Shown here one piece after another: positions 1-9,037 of a stretch of DNA of 64,000 nt (the stretch's first letter is position 1; each line of letters opens with the position of its first letter). The DNA lies in assembly GCA_964457755.1 (NCBI GenBank), contig CAYWGC010000001.1:124001-188000 (forward strand). Reading direction: 5' to 3'. Under the pieces are notes generated by a model. The model was not told the DNA's origin. It did not search any database and worked only from the letters and a program-made list of their open reading frames with translations. The position numbers were made by a program, and so were the translations under genes. Source of the DNA: Tharpella sp964457755 (GTDB lineage Bacteria; Desulfobacterota; Anaeroferrophillalia; Anaeroferrophillales; Tharpellaceae).

Positions 1-157
1 AGTCGGAAGGGCTCTTTGATTATATATAGCGCCGCCGTCTTCATAGGCATACATTCCAGACTCTACATAATTTCCAATGAAGGTGCATTTTGTGATCTCA
101 CATTCTGAATCAGGACCATTATAGATCGCCCCACCTTCGAGAGCCAGAAGGGGCCGA
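1..157 (-). pseudogene. Out-of-frame continuation of the beta-helix gene
   Basis: On the minus strand, shifting the frame around 123-165 restores two more coils: ALEGGAIYNG, then ITKCTFIGN, then DGGAIYNQ at the window edge. These match the GGGIYN and IxxCxFxxN repeats of the upstream frame. A one-base gain (or two-base loss) is needed; the short G runs at 150-153 and at 130-133 (complement) are candidate sites. It could be a real inactivating mutation, phase variation, or an assembly error. Confidence 0.7.
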
Positions 158-1213
158 ATTCCCTGTGAATCGACATTCTATAATCTGGGTTTGAGAGCCT
201 CCTCCATTTAAGATAGCCGCGCCGGATCCGCTATTATTACTGAAATCACAGCGCCGGATCACGGGTGAAGCCGATGGATCGTAGACGTTGACGATAGCTT
301 GGTAATTGTTGGAAAAACTGCACTCCTCGATAGTGGGCGAGGAGGACCGATTCCAGATGCCACCCCCTTCAGGGTAATTTAAGTAAGCCATATTGTTATT
401 CGAAAATGTGGAACGACGAATGGTGCAATCGGACAAAGAGTTTGCAATTCCGGCTCCCCGATAGGTGTTGTTTTCAACAAAAGAGCAGTCTGATATGGTA
501 ACACTATCGGACTGCTCATTGTAGATTCCTCCGCCATAACCATAGGGCGGGACCTCTGTATTTTCTAAAAACAGACAATCTGTAATGGTGGCGGACGCAT
601 AATGACCCAGGGATGTATCTGAGTAGTTACAGATTCCGGAACCATATCGAGCTCTATTTGCGGAAAAAGTACAATCGGTCACCATGATCGAAGAATACTC
701 ATTTAGAATACCACCACCGGCATTTCCAGGTAAGGTATCTCCGAAGGCATAGCCCTGGATTACGTTGAAACCATCGATTGTTACTAAACTGTCGGAACGG
801 ACATGGAAGCACCGTACAAACCCATTCGGATTATTACCATCAACAGCAGTCACGTATGTACCCCCATCCCTATCCGTCCAAACCGGCGCTGAGAGAGTGT
901 CAGGAAAGCCCCCATAAATGGCAACGCCTTTATCTATGTTGATTGTAGATAAAGGCGTGTATTGCCCCTGCATGACCCAGATTTCATCAAGCTCAACAGC
1001 CGCATCGACAGCCTTCTGAATGGTCTGAAAAGCGGCGCTCCAACTCGACCCCGTATTGCTGTCTAAGCCATTGCTCTTCACATACCAAACCTCGGCTTGT
1101 ACTGGTTTTAGATAGCATATTGAAAAAACACAAAGTAATAACAACCCCAAACCTAACTGCTTTACACCTTGGTTTACATTAAATTTAGACGACCTCCTGC
1201 TCAGCCAATGCAT
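119..1213 (-). CDS. Secreted parallel beta-helix repeat protein, frameshifted near its 3' end
   Basis: The protein has an N-terminal signal peptide (hydrophobic run near residues 20-36, likely cleavage after PVQA). Beta-helix coils of about 20-30 residues follow, with recurring GGGIxN and xITDCxFxxN patterns typical of right-handed beta-helix, Pmp-like surface proteins. The start at 1213 is chosen because AAAAGGAGG lies 5 nt upstream; a longer frame opening at 1297 has no such site. The reading frame stops at 119, but the same coil pattern continues in another frame to the window edge (next entry), so the real gene is longer and cut by the edge. The role is unknown; adhesion or polysaccharide binding is the usual guess for this fold. 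It is divergent from the HEAT gene at 1579. Confidence 0.75.
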   Translation of the reverse strand: MHWLSRRSSKFNVNQGVKQLGLGLLLLCVFSICYLKPVQAEVWYVKSNGLDSNTGSSWSAAFQTIQKAVDAAVELDEIWVMQGQYTPLSTINIDKGVAIYGGFPDTLSAPVWTDRDGGTYVTAVDGNNPNGFVRCFHVRSDSLVTIDGFNVIQGYAFGDTLPGNAGGGILNEYSSIMVTDCTFSANRARYGSGICNYSDTSLGHYASATITDCLFLENTEVPPYGYGGGIYNEQSDSVTISDCSFVENNTYRGAGIANSLSDCTIRRSTFSNNNMAYLNYPEGGGIWNRSSSPTIEECSFSNNYQAIVNVYDPSASPVIRRCDFSNNSGSGAAILNGGGSQTQIIECRFTGNSAPSGSRRWGDL

Positions 1214-1479
1214 AAAAACCTCCTTTTTCATAAGGTGAATAGAGTTTCTATTTTTATTTATTTCTACATGAACCAGGACATAAGTGAATAACTCCATCTT
1301 TATTCATTTAAAAGTGAGCTTTTTTTGTGTAGTTTTTTATTAGTCTAACCGACCATCTGACCCAAGTCAATAAGACGCCGATTAAAAACCGATGGATCAT
1401 ATTCTAGACTGAATATCCCCCCACAAAGATAATTGTTGCTCTCCTCCCTCAACTCAATCTTCAAGAAAACTCAAAAACT

Positions 1480-1506
1480 GGATAGCATAGTTATTTTATG
1501 CTATCC
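1480..1506. promoter_or_regulatory. Perfect 10-bp inverted repeat in the divergent intergenic region
   Basis: GGATAGCATA (1480-1489) and TATGCTATCC (1497-1506) form a perfect dyad with a 7-nt spacer, 73 nt upstream of the HEAT gene and between two divergent genes. It lacks a strong T run on the + strand, so an operator is as likely as a terminator. The remainder of 1214-1578 holds nothing else I can name. Confidence 0.4.
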
Positions 1507-1578
1507 AAAAACCTATTAAAATAGTATGACAACAAAAAAGTTTTGGACAAAACCCAAATCATTTAAGGAGAGAACTAA

Positions 1579-2394
1579 ATGAACCTGCAAAAGCTTTACG
1601 ATATAGAACCTTGGGAGTGGCCGGAAGGGTCTGCAGAACTGATTTTCACAACTCTCAACGACTGCAATAGCGATCTTTCAACGCGCTTAATGGCGGCTGA
1701 AATGGCCGGTGATTATGTGGTCGCTAACGACAAACTCGCCCAAGCTTTACTTGACATCCTCAACAATAACACTGAGGACACTAAACTGCGCTCGCAAGCC
1801 GCAATCTCCTTAGGACCAGCCTTAGAACATGCCGACATCTATGAATTTGACGACCCGGAAGACATTGTCCTCTCGGAAGAGGTCTTTCAAATGATTCTGG
1901 CCTCGTTGCAAAGAGCCTATCATGACGCAGAGATCCCAAATGATGTCCGCCGCTCAGTTCTTGAAGCCGCCATTCGGGCGCCACAAGCCTGGCAAGAGGG
2001 GGCGGTTCGAGCAGCCTATCAAAGTGACGACAAGCAGTGGCAACTTACAGCCGTATTCTGCATGAGTTATATTGGTGGCTTTAAACCTCAAATCCTGGAA
2101 GCTCTTGAAAGCGGCAACCCAGACATTCACTATCAGGCAGTGCTGGCGGCCGGTCACCAAGAGATAGAAGAAGCCTGGCCACACATTAAAACCCTGCTAA
2201 TGTCGACAAAAATTGAGAAACCGCTGATTTTTGCCGCCATTGAGGCCGCCGTTGTTTTCGGCACCCCCGAAGCCATGAACTCCTTAGAAAAACTCCTTGA
2301 TGCAAATGACGATGAAATCGTCGATGCCATCCATGAAGCTATGGCAATGCTGGAAGCACTTGAAAGCGAAGAAGTGGAAGAAGCAGAAGAGTAA
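1579..2394 (+). CDS. HEAT-repeat protein (271 aa)
   Basis: All-helical acidic protein with no signal peptide or membrane segment. Several paired-helix repeats (for example around residues 30-60, 155-185 and 190-235) carry the A-A-xxLG and xxAAxxAAxxG spacing of HEAT/armadillo repeats. The C-terminus is very acidic (EALESEEVEEAEE). It is probably a cytoplasmic scaffold; the partner is unknown. The start is supported by AAGGAGAG 6-13 nt upstream. It is monocistronic, followed by a strong terminator at 2421. Confidence 0.7.
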   Translation: MNLQKLYDIEPWEWPEGSAELIFTTLNDCNSDLSTRLMAAEMAGDYVVANDKLAQALLDILNNNTEDTKLRSQAAISLGPALEHADIYEFDDPEDIVLSEEVFQMILASLQRAYHDAEIPNDVRRSVLEAAIRAPQAWQEGAVRAAYQSDDKQWQLTAVFCMSYIGGFKPQILEALESGNPDIHYQAVLAAGHQEIEEAWPHIKTLLMSTKIEKPLIFAAIEAAVVFGTPEAMNSLEKLLDANDDEIVDAIHEAMAMLEALESEEVEEAEE

Positions 2395-2420
2395 TAATCA
2401 ACCGTTCCGCTTAAAAAAAG

Positions 2421-2454
2421 AAAAGGCCGTTCTCTATAAAGAAAACGGCCTTTT
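2421..2454. terminator. Rho-independent terminator (bidirectional)
   Basis: AAAAGGCCGTT (2421-2431) pairs with AACGGCCTTTT (2444-2454), with A-rich and T-rich flanks on both sides. It serves the HEAT gene and the converging helicase gene. A near-identical hairpin recurs at 12001. Confidence 0.85.
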
Positions 2455-2540
2455 TATTATCTAAACAAGCCACGACAAAGCTATAACAATAACGTCGAAC
2501 CTCGCTTCGCCGTGAGCGCTACCTGAAAGCTACATCTCTT

Positions 2541-3815
2541 TTACCGTCCAGCGGCTGCACGATTCGAGGATCCATTGCTGCGACGGGGTGCCCCACCGCT
2601 GCGAGATTTTGAAAATCCTCTATTATTATGCTTTGGCCCACTCCGACGAAAATCGACAAAGGTCTCTTCGTCTTTATCCGCCTGAATCTGCTCGAAACCA
2701 TCAATAATCTCGACCGGAATCTGCTTGCCGAGCAGGCGTTCGATGGGCCGTAACAACTTCTGTTCATCGGCACTGACCAACGAAATCGCATTGCCACTAC
2801 AACCCGCCCGGCCGGTACGGCCAATACGATGCACATAGTCTTCGGCGACGTTGGGCAGATCAAAATTTACAACAAAGGGCAGTTTATCGATATCCAATCC
2901 CCGGGCGGCAATATCAGTAGCTACCAGGATCTTAACCTTACCCGCTTTAAACTCCGCCAGAGCCCGGGTTCTCGCTGTTTGACTTTTATTACCATGAATG
3001 GCGGCTGCACCGATACCACTTTTCTCCAAGTAGGTGGCCAAGCGATTGGCACCATGCTTGGTACGGGTAAAAACCAGCGCCTTCTGCCAATCTCCTTCGT
3101 TAACAAGTTGGGCCAAAAGCACCCGCTTGGCTTTAAGCCCCACCGGATGGACCACTTGATCAACTTTTTCGGCAGCAGTATTTCTGCGGGCGACTTCGAT
3201 CATCGCCGGATTGTCTAAAAAATTATCGGTCAAGCGCTTTATTTCGTCTGAATAGGTGGCGGAAAAGAGCAGGTTCTGGCGCTTCTTCGGCAAGAGTTTC
3301 AAGACTCGTTTAATATCATGGATGAAACCCATATCGAGCATCCGATCGGCTTCGTCCAGAACCAGTATCTCAACTTCAGAAAGGTCGACCGTGCCCTGAC
3401 CAACGTGATCTAAAAGTCGTCCCGGGGTGGCTACAAGGATATCGACACCCCTTCTCAGCTTATCAATCTGCGGGTTGATGCCAACCCCACCGAAAACCAC
3501 GGTCGAGCGCAGGGTCAGGTTTTTACCGTAGTTGGCTATAAATTCACCTACCTGAGCCGCCAATTCCCGGGTCGGAGCCAATACCAGACAGCGCGGCTTA
3601 CGACTTTTACTACTCCCTCTTTGACTCAGGTTTTGCAGGATCGGCAGAGCAAAGGCCGCCGTTTTTCCGGTTCCCGTCTGAGCTCCACCCACAACATCCC
3701 GGCCCGCTAAAATCGCCGGAATTGCCTGGGCTTGAATCGGGGTGGGGATGGTATAGCCCTCATCGGCTACAGCTTGCAATAATCTGGGCATCAGGCCCAG
3801 TTGTTCAAATGACAT
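2541..3815 (-). CDS. rhlE: ATP-dependent DEAD-box RNA helicase, RhlE type
   Basis: 424 aa. The motifs run in canonical order: Q motif (GYTIPTPIQ), motif I AQTGTGKT, Ia PTRELAAQ, Ib TPGRLLD, II DEAD, III SAT, V ARGLDID, VI HRIGRTGRAG. A basic Gly/Ser/Arg tail typical of RhlE follows. The two RecA-like domains unwind short RNA duplexes during ribosome maturation or mRNA turnover. The start at 3815 has GGAG 9 nt upstream. It is transcribed alone, converging on the HEAT gene across the shared terminator. Confidence 0.92.
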   Translation of the reverse strand: MSFEQLGLMPRLLQAVADEGYTIPTPIQAQAIPAILAGRDVVGGAQTGTGKTAAFALPILQNLSQRGSSKSRKPRCLVLAPTRELAAQVGEFIANYGKNLTLRSTVVFGGVGINPQIDKLRRGVDILVATPGRLLDHVGQGTVDLSEVEILVLDEADRMLDMGFIHDIKRVLKLLPKKRQNLLFSATYSDEIKRLTDNFLDNPAMIEVARRNTAAEKVDQVVHPVGLKAKRVLLAQLVNEGDWQKALVFTRTKHGANRLATYLEKSGIGAAAIHGNKSQTARTRALAEFKAGKVKILVATDIAARGLDIDKLPFVVNFDLPNVAEDYVHRIGRTGRAGCSGNAISLVSADEQKLLRPIERLLGKQIPVEIIDGFEQIQADKDEETFVDFRRSGPKHNNRGFSKSRSGGAPRRSNGSSNRAAAGR

Positions 3816-4542
3816 ATAACGTTACTCCAAAATTCGCCTGGCCACTTTAATAGCACCGATCCCAAGCGAAATAGCTTAATATTGTTTTAAATTACTCGAT
3901 AATTTGAGGCTAATGCAGACTTGAAGCCCGCAAATAAGTGCTCTTACCAGAACGTTTTCTTGTTTTTTCAAAACAGAAAACAACCTGTAAGGCACTAAAC
4001 TGCAGCAAGCACCGACCGGTTAGTACTCAAAGCGAAAGATTGTTGTCACGACCATTTCACTTGCCATCCCAACTACCGTCAACCATTTTCTATGGTTGCC
4101 AAAAAAATTATTCCCAAAAAAAGAAACGGCTGTCTTCGTCACCGAAAACAGCCGTCTTGATATCCGGCTTTACTTGCTACACTCATTTTCAGAACATATC
4201 AAAAACCACAAAAGAGATCATAAAAATTGCTGAAATCGATTTTTAAAAAGCGGCTTCTTGCTTGCTCCGCCATCGACAGGTGAGACCTTATAACATTAAT
4301 AGCTGCCTTACGTCCACTCTTTAATTATTTTAGAGGGATATACTATCTCTTTTCATACTTGATTGTTTAGCTATATTAATATATCATTATATGTCAACAC
4401 AATATGCCAGCACAAGAAACACAACCACTGACATTTTCAATTTCAACGATAGCAACCAAACAAGGCCTCCTCTCAACGAAGAAAAGAACAGTTTTCACTC
4501 AACCATCACATTTAACAGAAAATCATGAGTTCATTTAAACAA
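3816..4542. other. Long intergenic region with an orphan terminator, no gene recognised
   Basis: About 730 nt with no convincing coding frame. A 102-codon frame at 3938-4246 has no RBS, no domain and shadow-like composition. The only clear structure is the hairpin at 4126-4155. The right part (4380-4540) is AT-rich and presumably holds the promoter of the decayed exporter operon. Confidence 0.5.
4126..4155 (-). terminator. Orphan terminator-like hairpin
   Basis: ACGGCTGTCTTCG (4126-4138) pairs with CGAAAACAGCCGT (4143-4155) with one mismatch and a 4-nt loop. On the minus strand the stem is followed by TTTCTTTTTTT, so it would stop leftward transcription, yet no leftward gene lies to its right. 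Its flank (GATATCCGGCT) resembles the one beside the hairpin at 12001. Confidence 0.6.
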
Positions 4543-5241
4543 ATGATTGAACAGGGGTAACTATTCAGCCAACCCGCAAATTCTGGGTACGCAACCCGAT
4601 TTCCTTCGGAGAATCGGGTTGTGTCCCCAGAATTTACTGAAATCAATCTATTATTTGGGGCTTTTCTTTTTTTCGCTGAATAGTTACGAACAGGGTTTTG
4701 AAAATTTTACGGCCCTGATTATCAGGTTTCGGTGGCCCGTGGTCGGCCTTATGCTGCTTTTAGCTTTGAGCACCTTCAGCCAACTGCCTAAGCTTACCAT
4801 CGACATGTCGGACGAAGGTTTTCTGCATCCCCAGGACGAAATCCTGCTCTCCTACAATAAGTTTCGTGATCAGTTCGGCCGTAACGATCTGATTGTCCTG
4901 GTGATTGAAAGCGATCAGATCTTCAGTCAACCTTTTCTGAAAAAACAAAAAAATTGCATATGGCGCTGGCCGACAAGGTTCCTTATCTCAACGATATTAC
5001 CTCCCTGGTTAATGCCCGCAACACCAGAGGGGTTACGGACGGCATTATTGTTGAAGACCTTCTCGAGTACACCGCCATTCATTCGGCCGCACAGAGCTAT
5101 TTGATTGCCTTTATTGTAATCACCCTGATGATGGTTTTTCTGGTCGGCAGTTTGCGTTTAGGGACTCTCTGCATGCTGCCCAACCTCTTAACGATCCTGG
5201 CCCAAAGCCGGGCCGGACGAACGGCAATCGCGACTTGTTAA
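4543..5241 (+). pseudogene. Decayed RND-superfamily (MMPL/patched-like) exporter
   Basis: Removing the element at 4557-4687 and one copy of its 8-bp target duplication restores an in-frame start: ATG at 4543 reads MIEQGFENFTALIIRFRWP. This runs into an RND N-terminus with a first membrane helix (VVGLMLLLALSTF) and the periplasmic segment DEGFLHPQDEILLSYNKFRDQFG. Near 4950 the frame shifts into ALADKVPYLNDITSLVNARN, a conserved RND stretch. The coding then jumps to a membrane segment (SYLIAFIVITLMMVFLVGSL) and stops at 5241, so most of the usual 750-900 residues are deleted. At least three lesions are visible: insertion, frameshift and internal deletion. It lies just before the LolA-like gene, as in intact operons of this type. 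Confidence 0.85.
4557..4687. mobile_element. 131-bp MITE with 13-bp terminal inverted repeats and 8-bp target duplication
   Basis: The left end GTAACTATTCAGC (4557-4569) and right end GCTGAATAGTTAC (4675-4687) are perfect inverted repeats. GAACAGGG occurs directly outside both ends (4549-4556 and 4688-4695) as an 8-bp target duplication. Inside, 4578-4601 and 4612-4635 form a long hairpin around a cUUCGg-type loop. It encodes no protein. IS66-family elements have GTAA ends and 8-bp duplications, so it may be mobilised in trans by such a transposase; this last point is inference. It sits five codons into an RND exporter gene. Confidence 0.9.
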
Positions 5242-5279
5242 AAGATTGCATTAATTCCAATAAATGGAGACAACTCATC

Positions 5280-6101
5280 ATGACAGCAAAAAACCTACGC
5301 TATTTTTTTCTGACTCTGACCCTTTTTTTAGGACTGGTTGCTTTCTGTTTTACGGCAACTGCGGCTCAGGCCCAGACTGCCCGCGAAATCATGGAGCAGG
5401 TCGATGCCCGGAATGACGGCGATAACAACTCGCTTAATACTGAAATGACCCTGATCGACAAAAATTTCCACCAACGTAAAAGGCTGATCAAAGCCTTCAT
5501 GAAGGATAAGGGAGAAGACACCTGGCGCATCCAGTTCTTTCTTGAACCGGCTGATGTCCAAGATACCGGCTTTCTCACCTACGACTACTACAGTGGAGAA
5601 AAAGATGACGACCAGTGGCTCTACCTGCCTGAGCTTCACAAGACCAAAAGAATAGCTTCATCTGATAAATCCTCGGCCTTTATGGGCTCTGATTTTTCTT
5701 ATGCCGACATGACCCGCCGGGTGCTTGACGAATGGCACTATAAAATTTTAAAAGAGACCAAGGTCGGCGAACACCCGGTCTGGCTGATTGAAGCGGTGCC
5801 GGCATCAAAGATCGTAGAAGAACGCTACGGCTACACCAAGTCGGTAATTTTCATCCGCCAGGATATCCTTTTCCCGATCCGTGCCATCCACTGGATCAAA
5901 GATGGCAACCGGCTCAAATACATGGAAGTCAAGAAACTGGAATTGATTGATAATATCTGGGTGGCAACCGAAACCCACATGAAAACCACGAAAAATAAAA
6001 AGACCCTGCATCGGACTATCTTGCGCTTAAGCGATGTCAAGTTCAACCAACCCATTAACGAAAATCTGTTTACCGTACGCCGCCTTGAAAAAGGGATGTA
6101 A
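5280..6101 (+). CDS. Outer-membrane lipoprotein-sorting (LolA-like) periplasmic protein
   Basis: 273 aa. The signal peptide is MTAKNLRYFFLTLTLFLGL... with cleavage near AQA|QTAREI. The mature part matches the LolA-like family that travels with RND exporters: EIMEQVDARNDGDN, WRIQFFLEPADVQDTGFL, DDDQWLYLPELHKTKRI and a GSDFSYADM block. Members are thought to carry a lipidic substrate across the periplasm between the RND pump and an outer-membrane barrel. The start at 5280 is chosen for GGAGA 9 nt upstream; a longer frame from 5235 runs through the upstream pseudogene. The gene is intact, but both operon neighbours are broken, so its substrate path has probably been lost. Confidence 0.85.
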   Translation: MTAKNLRYFFLTLTLFLGLVAFCFTATAAQAQTAREIMEQVDARNDGDNNSLNTEMTLIDKNFHQRKRLIKAFMKDKGEDTWRIQFFLEPADVQDTGFLTYDYYSGEKDDDQWLYLPELHKTKRIASSDKSSAFMGSDFSYADMTRRVLDEWHYKILKETKVGEHPVWLIEAVPASKIVEERYGYTKSVIFIRQDILFPIRAIHWIKDGNRLKYMEVKKLELIDNIWVATETHMKTTKNKKTLHRTILRLSDVKFNQPINENLFTVRRLEKGM

Positions 6102-6423
6102 TGATCCTGCAATACGGCAAACTTTTGCTTTTGAAAAGTATCTGCAACTGGCCCCGATTTACGGCAAAAAGGATGATTTTCAATCGGTTTTCCGCTTGAC
6201 TCGTAACTTCCGACATGATACATTGCAAGTAACTCTACTCTTCTCCGCCTTCGGACTAACCGGTACTGGCGGCTCCCTGCAACGTATGAGTGCTACTTAC
6301 GACATTTCTGACGACTTCAAACTCACCGGCGGCATTATTAACTATCAAAGTGGCGACCGGGCCCTGTTTCGCAAAATCGGCGACAACGACCGCTTATTCG
6401 GCGAACTGCGCTACTCTTTTTAG
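6100..6423 (+). pseudogene. C-terminal remnant of a DUF1302-like outer-membrane barrel protein
   Basis: Immediately after the LolA-like stop, an open frame without a start or signal peptide encodes about 107 residues. It ends in beta-strand pairs (DDFKLTGGIINYQSG, then DNDRLFGELRYSF) with the terminal aromatic residue expected of outer-membrane barrels. RND exporter/LolA-like/DUF1302 triplets are a known operon arrangement, so this is read as the surviving 3' end of the third gene. The family call is moderate; the truncation is clear from sequence. Confidence 0.6.
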
Positions 6424-6603
6424 AACTTCTTCCCTCCAAAACAAAACTGTTCAAAAAAAATTAGACACAAGCTTTCAAACAAACCTTACAAAATAATATA
6501 TTTAATACAAATTAAAATAAGTTTTAGATTGTCATATAAAATAGTTACATATTTCTCAATTAAGAAACGACCCTAAATCACAGGCACCAGTTCAAAATAA
6601 AAC

Positions 6604-6631
6604 TTGCGTTGTCTTGTTTTCTTGCTATACT
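6604..6631 (+). promoter_or_regulatory. Candidate sigma70 promoter of the decahaem gene, with long leader
   Basis: TTGCGT (6604-6609), a 16-nt spacer and TATACT (6626-6631) lie 177 nt upstream of the cytochrome start. The leader contains a possible closing stem, AAGTTGT (6641-6647) with ACAACTT (6720-6726). I looked for a GEMM cyclic-dinucleotide riboswitch core there and did not find it. The rest of 6424-6807 is AT-rich and featureless. Confidence 0.35.
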
Positions 6632-6807
6632 TGACTAATAAAGTTGTTTATAGAGAGTTTCCAACCCATTTGCGGAGCATGGAGGTACATCGACTATAAC
6701 CGGAAAAGATCACCAAAGTACAACTTCGTGGCTTCTTGGAGCTCGCCAACATCATTGAGCTCTCGAGATATTTCAGGTTTAACAGCAAGCACACAGGGAG
6801 GAACGTC

Positions 6808-8826
6808 ATGAGAAGAAAAAACTTTTCTTTTATTTTGGGAATGGTAGCGATTTCCTGGTTCCTTGCATATCCAGTCTTGGCCGAAGACTATTTGCCATTC
6901 GATCTGGATCTGATTGTTAACCAGTGGATTAGTTCAAGTCATGCCGATGCCGATTCAGAATCATTCACCCACTGGGATGACGACGGTGAAATCCCCACCA
7001 GTTGCGCCACCTGTCATAGCAGTCCCGGCTATCTTGATTTCCTTGGGGCTGACGGAACCAAAGCCGGGCAAGTAGATAAACCCGCACCTTTGGGCACCGT
7101 TGTCGGCTGCATTACCTGTCACAACGAGGAAGCTGCCTGGCTCGATGAAGTCACCTTTCCTTCAGGCGTAACGATCAACGATCTGGGTGCCGAAGCCCGC
7201 TGCATGGTCTGCCACCAGGGCCGCGCATCAGGCTTGGATGTCGATGCGGCGATTGCCGAGGCCGAGGTTGCCGATGATGATGAGGTCAGTGGCTCTCTTG
7301 GTTTTATCAACATCCATTATTACGCTACCGGGGCGACCCTTTACGGCGCTCAAGCGCATGGCGGCTATCAATATGAAGGCAAGAGCTATGACCTCAAATT
7401 CGACCATGTGGATGGCTTTGATACCTGCATAGGATGTCATGACCAGCATTCTCTTGAGGTCAGAATTAATGGAAAAGTCAGGGGCAGCGAGTGTAAAGAT
7501 TGTCATGCCAAAGTTTCAACTGTAGCCGACCTGAAAAATATCCGCATGAACGGTTCTATGGTCGACTATGACGGTGACGGCAGTATTAGCGAAGGGATTG
7601 CCGGTGAAATCAGCACCCTCCAGGAAAAGTTGTATGAAATCATCCAGACTTATACCGGCTCCGTAACCGAAAGCCCGATTATTTACGATTCCCATTCCTA
7701 TCCCTACTGGTTTGTCGACAGCAATGCCAATAGTGAAGTCGATGCCGGCGAGACCTCTTACGGCAATCGCTATGGCTCTTGGAGCGCCCGCCTGCTCAAG
7801 GCAACTTACAACTATCAGACATCTCTCAAAGACCCGGGCGCCTATGCCCACAATGCCAAATACATAATCGAGCTGCTTTATGATTCAATTGCCGATATCA
7901 ACTCGGCCCTGCCCGAAGCTGAGCAAATGGATATCAGCGCTCTCAATCGGGTTGACGGACCCCATTTTGACGGTACCAAAGAGGCTTTCCGGCATTGGGA
8001 TGACGACGGCGAAGTTTCGGCCAGTTGTGGCAAATGTCACGGCCAGTACGGACTCGCCGAATTTCTCAACTACGGCAACAACCGTACCACCGAACTGATG
8101 ACCGACGGTATGGCCTGCATCAACTGCCATGGAATTGATGCTGAGGGCCGCACCTCCTACAGCGAGATCTGGGATACCGGCAGTGGAGTAGTTTTCCCTT
8201 CCGGGGCTGAAGTCTCATTAGACAACAACAGCCAGCTCTGCATGAACTGTCATAGCGGTCGAGCTTTCGGGGGCGACGTCGTCGCCGGGAAATTCAGCAA
8301 TATCCACTACTATCCTTCCGCCGCAGTCTTCTTTGGAGCCGAGGTTCAGGGTGGTTATGAGTATGCCGGCAAAAGCTACGCTGGCCAGAACCTCTACCCC
8401 AGCCACCCCGCCGACCTGAGCACCTGCAGCGGTTGCCATATCCAGGTGGACAATCGGGTTAAGCATCAATTCAAACCTTCGCTTGACCTCTGTAACTGGT
8501 GCCATAGCGGCGATTCATTTGCAAAATTGAGCGGTCTACCCAAAGCTTATCACGCCACGCTCATGAGCCTCGGAGAACAGCTAAGCACCCAGATCCAGAG
8601 TTATGCTGCAGCCAACGGGATGACGGCAGTACACCTGGATCACTATCCCTACTGGTCGGGTACCAGTACCTGGGATATGAATTTATCCGGAGCAGCTTAT
8701 AACTATCAAGTCTACCTCAAGGAACCAGGGGCTTACATGCACAACGGTGCCTATGTCGGCCAACTCTTGTATGACGCCATTGAAGATCTTGGAGGTCAGC
8801 CTACGGTAAACCGTCCCGGCAACTAA
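6808..8826 (+). CDS. Exported decahaem c-type cytochrome with internal duplication
   Basis: 672 aa with a Sec signal (MRRKNFSFILGMVAISWFLA, cleavage near VLA|EDY). There are ten CXXCH haem sites: CATCH, CITCH, CMVCH, CIGCH and CKDCH at about residues 66-230, then CGKCH, CINCH, CMNCH, CSGCH and CNWCH at about 407-562. The two halves are homologous: HWDDDGE before the first haem, NIHYY, GGYxYxGKSY, YPYW and LKxPGAYxHN recur in order. There is no lipobox or C-terminal anchor. It precedes an MtrA/DmsE-type decahaem and an MtrB-type barrel, so it is most likely the extracellular terminal cytochrome of that conduit. The start at 6808 has GGGAGG upstream. Confidence 0.88.
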   Translation: MRRKNFSFILGMVAISWFLAYPVLAEDYLPFDLDLIVNQWISSSHADADSESFTHWDDDGEIPTSCATCHSSPGYLDFLGADGTKAGQVDKPAPLGTVVGCITCHNEEAAWLDEVTFPSGVTINDLGAEARCMVCHQGRASGLDVDAAIAEAEVADDDEVSGSLGFINIHYYATGATLYGAQAHGGYQYEGKSYDLKFDHVDGFDTCIGCHDQHSLEVRINGKVRGSECKDCHAKVSTVADLKNIRMNGSMVDYDGDGSISEGIAGEISTLQEKLYEIIQTYTGSVTESPIIYDSHSYPYWFVDSNANSEVDAGETSYGNRYGSWSARLLKATYNYQTSLKDPGAYAHNAKYIIELLYDSIADINSALPEAEQMDISALNRVDGPHFDGTKEAFRHWDDDGEVSASCGKCHGQYGLAEFLNYGNNRTTELMTDGMACINCHGIDAEGRTSYSEIWDTGSGVVFPSGAEVSLDNNSQLCMNCHSGRAFGGDVVAGKFSNIHYYPSAAVFFGAEVQGGYEYAGKSYAGQNLYPSHPADLSTCSGCHIQVDNRVKHQFKPSLDLCNWCHSGDSFAKLSGLPKAYHATLMSLGEQLSTQIQSYAAANGMTAVHLDHYPYWSGTSTWDMNLSGAAYNYQVYLKEPGAYMHNGAYVGQLLYDAIEDLGGQPTVNRPGN

Positions 8827-8834
8827 GAGTGAAA

Positions 8835-8879
8835 AGAATAAAAGGGCTGTCCCCCCTACCGGGATGGCCCTTTTATTCT
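8835..8879. terminator. Rho-independent terminator
   Basis: AGAATAAAAGGGC (8835-8847) and GCCCTTTTATTCT (8867-8879) form a 13-bp stem extended inward by TCCC/GGGA pairing, directly after the decahaem gene. It may reduce read-through into the MtrA/MtrB-type pair downstream. Confidence 0.8.
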
Positions 8880-8946
8880 TCACCACCAATTTTAAAGAAA
8901 AATAAAGCTGGACCTAAACAGCTCTAATCGCTACACAGGAAACAAC

Positions 8947-8984
8947 GTTATTCTGCTGGCGGAAAACTCCATCGACAGAATAAC
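8947..8984. repeat. 9-bp inverted repeat in the leader of the MtrA-type gene
   Basis: GTTATTCTG (8947-8955) and CAGAATAAC (8976-8984) are perfect inverted repeats 54 nt before the next gene; the loop contains a further GGA/TCC pairing. It could be an operator or an mRNA leader hairpin. Function unknown. Confidence 0.35.
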
Positions 8985-9037
8985 TGATTACAGATTCGAA
9001 CAACAGATAAATCACAGCGCTGGAAAAGGAGGAGGGT

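Noticed and set aside
3938..4246. 102-codon frame in the gap after the helicase
   Set aside because: No RBS, low-complexity composition, and it runs through the terminator hairpin at 4126.
6632..6807. GEMM-type cyclic-dinucleotide riboswitch upstream of the decahaem gene
   Set aside because: The leader is long and may fold, but the conserved GEMM core is not present.
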